Below, piece by piece: positions 1-5,651 of a DNA stretch of 7,238 nt (position 1 is its first letter; each line of letters begins with the position of its first letter). The stretch comes from Bacteroidota bacterium (GTDB lineage Bacteria > Bacteroidota > Rhodothermia > Rhodothermales > UBA10348). Location: positions 1 through 7,238 of the forward strand of contig JAAZVD010000076.1 in NCBI GenBank assembly GCA_018623785.1, in the 5' to 3' direction. The translations under genes were made by a program, and so were the position numbers. The notes below the pieces were generated by a model. The model did not search any database. It was given only the letters and a program-made list of their open reading frames with translations, and was not told the origin of the DNA.

Positions 1-1312
1 ACCACGTAACCAGCTCTGGCCAGATGATGATCAGCATCAGGCCGATGGCCTGAATGATGATGAAGGGCACGGCGCCCCGATAAATCTCGCTCGTCTTGAT
101 TTCAGGCGGCGCAACGCCGCGCAGATAGAAGAGGGCAAAACCAAAGGGCGGTGTCAGGAAGGACATCTGCAGGTTCATACCCAGCATGACCCCGAACCAG
201 ACGAGGTCCACACCCAACAAAGAGGCGGCGGGCACCAGAAGCGGGATCACGATAAAAGCGATCTCGAAAAAGTCGATGAAGAAGCCCAGGATGAAAACTG
301 CCAGGTTGGCCACGATCAGGAGCCCGATGACACCGCCCGGAAGATTGGTGAGCAAACTCTCGATCCAGAGGTCTCCGTTCAATCCACGGAAAACCAAGGC
401 AAAAGCGGTCGAGCCGATAAGAAGGAATAGCACCATGGCCGTCAGCTTGGTCGTATTGTCCATGGTTTCCCGAAGTGCCTTCCACGAGAGTCTGCGATTC
501 AGCCCCGCGAGCAGCATCGCGCCCAACGCTCCGAGGGCGCCCGCTTCTGTGGGTGTAGCCATCCCTGAGAAAATGGAGCCCAGCACCAGCAGGATCAGGA
601 ACAGCGGCGGCAAGAGGACAAGGACTACCCTTTTGACCAGTTCGCGGTGCTCAATATCCAGCGTCTCAGCAGGAAGGGCCGGTGCTTTTTCCGGCTGAAA
701 AAACGCCACGCCACCAGCATATAGGGCATAGAGTCCGGCCAATGTGATGCCCGGCACCAACGCGCCCATGAACAGGTCGCCGACGGAGATACCCATCTGA
801 TCGGCCAATACAATCAGAACGACCGAGGGTGGAATGATCTGGCCCAGCGTCCCCGACGCCGTGATCACCCCGACCGAAAGCTCCTTGGAATAGCCATAGC
901 GCATCATGACCGGCAGGGAAATGAGTCCCATGGCCACCACGCTCGCACCTACTACCCCGGTAGCGGCAGCCAGCAGGGCACCCACGAAAACCACGGCCAG
1001 CGCCAGTCCCCCACGAACCGATCCGAAGACCTGCCCTACCGTCGTGAGCAGGTCCTCCGCCAATCGAGATTTCTCCAGCATGGTCCCCATGAAAATGAAG
1101 AAAGGCACCGCCAAGAGTACGAAGTTCGACATGATGCCGAACGTACGATCAGGCATGGCCAGCAGAAGATGCCAATCGAACATGCCCATCTCCACCCCGA
1201 TGAAGGCGAACACAAGCGCCGTGCCACCGAGGGCCAACGCGACCGGATAGCCGGAGAATATCAGGATCAATGCCCCGACGAACATGAGGGGAGCCAGCCA
1301 ATCGCCTTCCAT
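1..1312 (-). CDS. TRAP transporter large permease subunit, DctM/FcbT3 type (3' end outside the window)
   Basis: Large membrane subunit of a tripartite ATP-independent periplasmic transporter. This subunit forms the ion-coupled channel that carries an organic acid or related solute across the inner membrane. I translated it by hand: the frame from ATG at 1312 stays open for 437 codons to the left edge with no stop. The protein is almost entirely hydrophobic, with about a dozen membrane segments. Seen motifs include VVGASVVAMGLISLPVMM, SGTLGQIIPPSVVLIVL, FFIDFFEIAFIVIPLL and MSFLTPPFGFALFYLRGVAP. The last two are typical of the mannitol/chloroaromatic (FcbT3, COG4664) branch. Family members are about 430-450 residues, so the visible end (WPELVTW) probably lacks only a handful of residues. 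The start overlaps the dctQ stop by one base (TGATG) and has a good GGAGG site inside the dctQ tail, which suggests translational coupling. Substrate cannot be read from the sequence. Confidence 0.93.
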   Translation of the reverse strand, partial: MEGDWLAPLMFVGALILIFSGYPVALALGGTALVFAFIGVEMGMFDWHLLLAMPDRTFGIMSNFVLLAVPFFIFMGTMLEKSRLAEDLLTTVGQVFGSVRGGLALAVVFVGALLAAATGVVGASVVAMGLISLPVMMRYGYSKELSVGVITASGTLGQIIPPSVVLIVLADQMGISVGDLFMGALVPGITLAGLYALYAGGVAFFQPEKAPALPAETLDIEHRELVKRVVLVLLPPLFLILLVLGSIFSGMATPTEAGALGALGAMLLAGLNRRLSWKALRETMDNTTKLTAMVLFLLIGSTAFALVFRGLNGDLWIESLLTNLPGGVIGLLIVANLAVFILGFFIDFFEIAFIVIPLLVPAASLLGVDLVWFGVMLGMNLQMSFLTPPFGFALFYLRGVAPPEIKTSEIYRGAVPFIIIQAIGLMLIIIWPELVTW

Positions 1313-1920
1313 CAGCCCTCCTCCGTGTGTTGGGTGTCAGGGGCATCAGAGATGTTGCCCGCCGCGGGGTGCGGCATAGCGCCCGGCAGAGCGGGGGCAG
1401 GGCTGGCATCACACAAAACGGCAACTGCCCGAATGGTCATCGAGACCCCCTGCACTATCACCAGAAAAAAGGCGATGGGGATGACCGTTTTGATCGGATA
1501 ACGCGGCAGGCCTCCCGGGTCGGGCGACATCTCCATCACCTCCCAGGAATTCATGACCGCCGGCCAGGATACCCAGAGCATCAAGATGCAGAAGGGAAAC
1601 AAGAAGAGGACCGTACCCAAGAGGTTGATCCACGCCTTCCCTTTCGTTCCTAGACGGGTGTAGAGGATATCCACACGGACGTGGGCATCATGCCTCAGCG
1701 TGTAGGCCGCACCGATCAGGAAGAGGATGGCGAACAGATACCACTGCAGCTCGAGGTATGTGTTCGAGCTGAGACTCATCCCCGTGTACTTGTCCAGGTA
1801 GCGCACAATGGCGTTGTAGCCGCCGATAACTACCATCAACAGCGTCAGCCAGTACAACACATGGCCAACGCGGTCCTGGAACCGGTCAATGGCATCGGCA
1901 AGGCGAAGGAGCTGCTGCAT
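1312..1920 (-). CDS. TRAP transporter small permease subunit, DctQ/FcbT2 type
   Basis: Small four-helix membrane subunit that pairs with the DctM-type channel. The 202-residue protein shows four hydrophobic segments at about 21-41, 58-76, 97-119 and 145-167. Between them lie the conserved RHDAHVRVDILY loop (76-87) and the GGLPRYPIKTVIPIAFF stretch (136-152), both characteristic of the FcbT2 (COG4665) small subunits. After the last helix there is a roughly 35-residue tail rich in Ala, Pro and acidic residues (from about 170), which looks disordered and goes beyond the usual family core. The start is the ATG at 1920, 27 bp after the rarA stop. No clear Shine-Dalgarno sequence precedes it, so its translation may depend on its upstream neighbour. 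The binding protein (DctP) that normally completes the system is not in view. The family call is secure; the substrate is unknown. Confidence 0.93.
   Translation of the reverse strand: MQQLLRLADAIDRFQDRVGHVLYWLTLLMVVIGGYNAIVRYLDKYTGMSLSSNTYLELQWYLFAILFLIGAAYTLRHDAHVRVDILYTRLGTKGKAWINLLGTVLFLFPFCILMLWVSWPAVMNSWEVMEMSPDPGGLPRYPIKTVIPIAFFLVIVQGVSMTIRAVAVLCDASPAPALPGAMPHPAAGNISDAPDTQHTEEG
1316..1324 (-). promoter_or_regulatory. Ribosome binding site of the DctM-type gene, inside the dctQ tail
   Basis: Read on the minus strand, GGAGGAGGG ends 3 nt before the ATG at 1312; its first GGAGG sits 7 nt from that ATG. The same bases encode the last Glu-Glu-Gly codons of dctQ, followed by the TGATG stop/start overlap. 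This supports the chosen dctM start and coupled translation of the two transporter subunits. Confidence 0.75.
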
Positions 1921-1947
1921 GGCAGGGGAGATGGGTGAGATCCGAAG

Positions 1948-3342
1948 TTAGGCATTGTCCGGCGAACTGCCCGAATCCTCGTTGTCTTTATCTGCATACC
2001 GCTCGACGCGCCGCTTCAGATCGGTCTCCTGATCCCGGCTGCGCCAATAGTCCAGGCGCTCCTTGATGGTCCGCTCATAGCCCACGTCCGAGGGCTCATA
2101 GAAGTACACCCCCTGCATGTTGTCGGGCAGGTACTGCTGCGGGACATAATGATTATGGTAGGCGTGCGGGTACAGATAGCCCTTGCCGTGACCCAGCCCC
2201 TCGGCATCGCGGTTACCGTCCTTGAGCGGGTTCGGGACCTCGCCGCTCTGCTCGTTTTCAACGTATTTCAGTACATCAAAAAACGTATAGGTCGAATTGC
2301 TCTTGGGCGCCGTGGCCAGATACAGGCAGCACTGCGCCAAATGAAAGCGCCCCTCCGGCATGCCTACCCACTCGAAGGCCTGCGCGCAGGAGGTGGCCAC
2401 CTGAACAGCCCGCGGATCGGCCAGACCGATATCCTCGGCAGCAAATATGAGCATGCGACGGATGATGAAACGAGCGTCCTCACCGGCATAAAGCATGCGA
2501 CCCATCCAATACATGGCAGCGTCCGGGTCCGAGCCGCGCATACTTTTGATAAAGGCGCTGATCGTGTCATAATGCGCATCGCCCTCCTTGTCGTAGAGAA
2601 CGGCGCGCTTTTGGATGCTTTCCTCGGCCACGTCAAGCGAAACAGACTCTCCGTCAGGGGTTGTCTCGACAGCCAGTTCCAGCGCGTTCAGCAGCGAACG
2701 GGCATCGCCGTTGGCGGTCGATACGAGGTGCTCGAGGGCGTCCTCGTCCATCTGGACGCTCCGCCGCCCGTACCCTCGTTCCTCGTTTTCCAGGGCGAAC
2801 CGGGCCACGCGCCTGAGGTCGTCCTCCGTCAGGGACTGCAGCTCGAAAACGCGGGAGCGGGAAACGAGCGCCTTGATAACCTCGAAATACGGATTCTCGG
2901 TCGTGGCGCCGATAAAGGTGACCGTGCCATTCTCCACATGCGGGAGTAGGGCATCCTGTTGCGCCTTGTTAAACCGGTGCACCTCATCGATGAACAGAAT
3001 GGTGCGCTGCTGATGGTGCTTGAGGCGCGTCTCGGCGTCAGCGATAGCCTCGCGGATATCCTTGACCCCGGCCAGAACGGCATTTAAGGTCCTGAAGTAC
3101 GAGCGCGTCGTGTTCGCGATGATGCGCGCCAAGGTCGTCTTTCCGGTGCCCGGCGGGCCGTAGAAGATGACCGATGTGACCCGGTCGGCTTCGATGGAGC
3201 GCCGCAAGAGGCGACCCGGCCCCAGGATGTGATCCTGCCCGATATACTCATCCAACGTCCGCGGACGCATCCGGTCGGCCAGCGGGGCGCGGGACGAGCG
3301 AAAGTCGCGGGCGGAAGCATCAAAGAGGTCGGAATCGGACAT
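1948..3342 (-). CDS. rarA: Replication-associated recombination protein A (RarA/MgsA), AAA+ ATPase
   Basis: Cytoplasmic AAA+ ATPase of the RarA/MgsA/WRNIP1 family, related to clamp-loader subunits and RuvB. It acts at stalled or gapped replication forks together with SSB. In the 464-residue product (ATG at 3342): a PLADRMRPRTLDEYIGQDH start at about 20-38, Walker A GPPGTGKTT at 62-70, Walker B ILFIDEVHRF at 115-124 and sensor 1 GATTENP at 145-151. A sensor-2 helix GDARSLLNALE follows at 212-222. The MgsA C-terminal domain then includes MYWMGRMLYAGEDARFIIRR (277-296) and the FAAEDIGLADP signature at about 300-310, with NHYVPQQYLPDNMQG near 397-411. Length and motif order match the family. A TTG 18 nt upstream (3360) is also in frame; the ATG is preferred because it gives the usual short N-terminus. 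No clear ribosome site is seen at either. The gene lies 43 bp downstream of a UDG-like gene and 27 bp upstream of dctQ. Confidence 0.97.
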   Translation of the reverse strand: MSDSDLFDASARDFRSSRAPLADRMRPRTLDEYIGQDHILGPGRLLRRSIEADRVTSVIFYGPPGTGKTTLARIIANTTRSYFRTLNAVLAGVKDIREAIADAETRLKHHQQRTILFIDEVHRFNKAQQDALLPHVENGTVTFIGATTENPYFEVIKALVSRSRVFELQSLTEDDLRRVARFALENEERGYGRRSVQMDEDALEHLVSTANGDARSLLNALELAVETTPDGESVSLDVAEESIQKRAVLYDKEGDAHYDTISAFIKSMRGSDPDAAMYWMGRMLYAGEDARFIIRRMLIFAAEDIGLADPRAVQVATSCAQAFEWVGMPEGRFHLAQCCLYLATAPKSNSTYTFFDVLKYVENEQSGEVPNPLKDGNRDAEGLGHGKGYLYPHAYHNHYVPQQYLPDNMQGVYFYEPSDVGYERTIKERLDYWRSRDQETDLKRRVERYADKDNEDSGSSPDNA

Positions 3343-3385
3343 CGAATGTGGCGGAATCAAACAGCAAGCGGATCAGGCAGCGGGC

Positions 3386-4060
3386 TCAGGTCCCCGGAAC
3401 AAGACCCATTTCCTGGATGATGGTACGCATGCCCTCCTCAAACAACAACGCGCCCCCCTGCGAGGGATGCCGAACGTAGGTGGCCTCGGCGCCCACGAGA
3501 CCCAATGCCCGCTCGGCTTTACGTCCAATGGCTGCGATGCGCTCGGGCTTGAGCACCTCGAGCATACCAGCAAGAAGCGGCGTAAAGTGTTTGATTTCTG
3601 ATGCCCGAGGTGTGCGGATGGACATGGGCTTTCCGGGCTTGAACGGATGGAACGGCACGGTATTCCACGTGATCACATCCAGGGCGTACGGCGCCAGGAC
3701 CCGCCAGTAAATGGAGGCGCTGTACTCTTTGTATGGCTCATGCCGCAGACTGGCTTGCTGGCCACTGTGGGGGAAGTCAGGATCGAGGAGTTGTTCTTCA
3801 CTGGTTATGGGCACACCCGTAAACCGGCACCCCCACGGACCCGGCGCTTCGGCAAGTACGAAGAGGCGGGGTACCTGACTCCTGTCGGTCAGATACCTGC
3901 GCAGATTTTCCTGCCTCGTTTTGTGGGCAGCGGGGCGATCCCGATCCGGGTCAACCTGACGGTACGGATTGAACAGCCCATCGGTGGGAGACTGATCAAA
4001 AAGAACCTCCGCAATAAGGCGTTCAAGCCTGAGAAGACGATCCGGAGTGTTGGGGCGCAC
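3386..4060 (-). CDS. Uracil-DNA glycosylase superfamily protein, Fe-S-free branch
   Basis: Probable cytoplasmic base-excision enzyme that would remove uracil or another damaged base from DNA. The 224-residue protein carries three blocks in the order expected of the UDG fold. LAEAPGPWGCRFTG at 69-82 resembles the GEAPG motif 1 of family 4. WNTVPFHPF at 132-140 has an Asn (133) placed where other families recognise the base. VRHPSQGG at 196-203 is the HPS-type motif 2. Only one cysteine (78) is present, so the four-cysteine Fe-S cluster of families 4 and 5 is absent. The start is a GTG at 4060; an in-frame TAA lies at 4094-4096 with no other start codon between, so GTG is the only reasonable N-terminal choice. 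The gene is first in the minus-strand block, 43 bp ahead of rarA, and divergent from gltA. The superfamily call is firm; activity and substrate are inferred. Confidence 0.82.
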   Translation of the reverse strand: MRPNTPDRLLRLERLIAEVLFDQSPTDGLFNPYRQVDPDRDRPAAHKTRQENLRRYLTDRSQVPRLFVLAEAPGPWGCRFTGVPITSEEQLLDPDFPHSGQQASLRHEPYKEYSASIYWRVLAPYALDVITWNTVPFHPFKPGKPMSIRTPRASEIKHFTPLLAGMLEVLKPERIAAIGRKAERALGLVGAEATYVRHPSQGGALLFEEGMRTIIQEMGLVPGT

Positions 4061-4287
4061 GGGACTGGGTCGATGAGCGTGGTTTGTGGGGGATTACTTT
4101 GCAAGAACGGACCCTGGGACAGATACCATCAGCGAATTTTCGTTGCAGACTGCGGCGCGTAGGCTCAAAAAGACCAAAGAAGCGTCTAATTCTCCTACTT
4201 TCGGACGGTACTGTCATGTGCAATCCGCCAACGGGTCTGCCTGCTCAAGCAGCGGTGCGGATTGCTGCCTCAACAAATTCCACAGCC
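4061..4287. promoter_or_regulatory. Divergent intergenic region between the UDG-like gene and gltA
   Basis: These 227 bp separate two genes reading away from each other, so both promoters should lie here (inference from layout). No strong consensus promoter stands out. The best plus-strand guess is TTGCAA (4099-4104), a 17-bp spacer and GATACC (4122-4127), only 7 of 12 matches to a sigma-70 promoter. I found no convincing Bacteroidota-type TTTG / TAnnTTTG pair. A small inverted repeat, CTGCTCAAGCAG, lies at 4241-4252 in what would be the gltA leader. Neither flanking gene has a recognisable Shine-Dalgarno sequence. No RNA gene or small ORF was identified. Confidence 0.4.
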
Positions 4288-5574
4288 ATGGACAACGCAC
4301 ACCTCTCGATCAACGATCACGAAGTCGAATTTCCTGTCACCGTCGGTACCGAAAACGAGGTCGGATTCGACATCAGGAAATTACGGGGTCGTACAGGAGC
4401 GATCACGGTTGATCCAGGCTTTGCCAACACGGGCTCCTGCCACAGCGAAATTACCTTCATCGATGGCGAGAAAGGAATTCTACGCTACCGGGGGTATTCG
4501 ATTGAGGATCTCACTGAGCATTCGACGTTCCTCGATGTAGCCTATCTACTCATTTACGGCAACTTGCCCACCCGTGATGAGCTCGACGCCTTCAATACGG
4601 AGATTACGCGGCATAGCCTGCTTCATGAGGACATGAAAAAGTTCTTCGAGGGGTATCCGGCATCCGCACCCCCGATGAGTGTGCTTTCGACTATCGTGGC
4701 CTCTCTCTCCGCCTACTACTCTTCCGGTACGTCCGAAGAGGAGGTCAATCTCAATATTATCCGGCTTATTGCCAAGCTGAACACGATTGCTGCTTTCTCC
4801 TACAAAAAGTCCATCGGTCAGCCATACATCTACCCGCGTAACGACCTCAATTACGCCGCGGACTTCCTGCACATGATGTTTGCGGTTCCGAGCGAAGAGT
4901 ATGAGATCGATCCGCTCATCGCGCGTACGCTCGACATGCTCCTGATTCTGCATGCCGACCATGAACAAAACTGTTCAACCTCAACCGTCCGGATGGTTGG
5001 CAGCTCGGGCGCGGACCTGTTTTCCTCCATTTCGGCGGGTATCAGCGCCCTCTCGGGCCCACTGCACGGCGGAGCCAATACCGCCGTCATCAATATGCTG
5101 GAGATGATCCGACAGGATGGCGGTAATTTCCAGAAGTACGTGGAGAAGGCCAAAGCCAAGGAAGATCCGTTTCGTCTTATGGGTTTTGGTCACCGTGTCT
5201 ACAAAAATTTTGATCCACGGGCTCGAGTCATCAAGAAATCGGCCGACGAAGTCCTCGGGCAGTTGGGCATCAACGATCCATTGCTTGATCTTGCCAAACA
5301 ACTCGAGCGAATTGCACTCGAGGACGATTATTTCAGAGAGCGGGGTCTCTACCCCAACGTGGACTTTTATTCGGGGATTCTCTACCGTGCCATGGGCATT
5401 CCGACCAATATGTTCACGGTCATGTTTGCCCTCGGGCGTCTACCGGGATGGATTGCCCAGTGGATGGAAATGAAGAATGATCCCAATACACGTATTAATC
5501 GACCCCGACAGATCTACACGGGTCACAACCATAGAAGCTACGTCCAGATAGGTCACAGAGCCATCCAAGACTGA
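4288..5574 (+). CDS. gltA: Citrate synthase (type II, GltA-like)
   Basis: Condenses acetyl-CoA with oxaloacetate to citrate and CoA, the entry step of the TCA cycle, in the cytoplasm. From ATG 4288 the product is 428 residues, close to E. coli GltA (427), and aligns along its whole length. Seen: FIDGEKGILRYRGYSIEDL (57-75), SIGQPYIYPRNDL (175-187), LHADHEQNCSTSTVR (221-235), GPLHGGAN (257-264), GFGHRVYKNFDPRA (299-312) and YPNVDFYSG (355-363). By family knowledge the catalytic triad is His260, His302 and Asp359, all present. The N-terminal domain and RH-S at 108-110 fit the hexameric Gram-negative type; the position of E. coli Cys206 is Ser202 here. An in-frame ATG at 4216 would add 24 residues unlike the family, so 4288 is preferred. 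No Shine-Dalgarno sequence precedes it. The codons look more A/T-ending than in rarA. Confidence 0.97.
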   Translation: MDNAHLSINDHEVEFPVTVGTENEVGFDIRKLRGRTGAITVDPGFANTGSCHSEITFIDGEKGILRYRGYSIEDLTEHSTFLDVAYLLIYGNLPTRDELDAFNTEITRHSLLHEDMKKFFEGYPASAPPMSVLSTIVASLSAYYSSGTSEEEVNLNIIRLIAKLNTIAAFSYKKSIGQPYIYPRNDLNYAADFLHMMFAVPSEEYEIDPLIARTLDMLLILHADHEQNCSTSTVRMVGSSGADLFSSISAGISALSGPLHGGANTAVINMLEMIRQDGGNFQKYVEKAKAKEDPFRLMGFGHRVYKNFDPRARVIKKSADEVLGQLGINDPLLDLAKQLERIALEDDYFRERGLYPNVDFYSGILYRAMGIPTNMFTVMFALGRLPGWIAQWMEMKNDPNTRINRPRQIYTGHNHRSYVQIGHRAIQD

Positions 5575-5575
5575 C

Positions 5576-5592
5576 GTCGGCTGGCAGCCGAC
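5576..5592 (+). terminator. Hairpin just after the gltA stop, possible weak terminator
   Basis: GTCGGCT and AGCCGAC form a perfect 7-bp stem around a GGC loop, starting one base after the gltA TGA (5572-5574). No T-run follows, so it is not a classic intrinsic terminator. It could slow RNA decay from the 3' end of the gltA message or partly terminate transcription before the outer-membrane protein gene. Confidence 0.3.
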
Positions 5593-5640
5593 ACGGAGCC
5601 AATGACTTTGCACCCATCGTGACGGGCGATGACACCTCAC

Positions 5641-5645
5641 GGAGG
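5641..5645 (+). promoter_or_regulatory. Ribosome binding site deciding the start of the OmpA/PKD gene
   Basis: GGAGG lies 6 nt before the ATG at 5652. It favours that ATG over an in-frame GTG at 5619, and only the ATG puts the signal peptide (Met-Lys-Asn then a hydrophobic run) at the N-terminus. It contrasts with gltA and rarA, which have no visible Shine-Dalgarno sequence. Confidence 0.8.
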
Positions 5646-5651
5646 ATTATC

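Noticed and set aside
186..698. Plus-strand frame of 170 codons at the left side
   Set aside because: It is basic, Ser/Thr/Pro-rich and antisense to the DctM-type membrane protein, which explains the region.
2149..2949. Long open frame (266 codons) on the plus strand opposite rarA
   Set aside because: It lies wholly inside the well-supported rarA gene on the other strand, has no recognisable domain, and is explained by GC-rich codons of rarA.
3343..3360. TTG start at 3360 for RarA
   Set aside because: It is possible, but adds six residues outside the family core; the ATG at 3342 gives the usual N-terminus.
3647..4162. Plus-strand frame of 171 codons opposite the UDG-like gene
   Set aside because: It covers the UDG-like gene in antisense and has no motifs, while the minus-strand product has three ordered UDG motifs.
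4084..4287. 68-residue N-terminal extension of citrate synthase from an ATG at 4084
   Set aside because: It would fill nearly the whole divergent promoter region, shows no targeting signal or homology I recognise, and the family normally begins near the ATG at 4288.
5619..5651. GTG start at 5619 for the OmpA/PKD protein
   Set aside because: It would put 11 polar residues before the signal peptide and has no ribosome site, whereas the ATG at 5652 has GGAGG 6 nt upstream.
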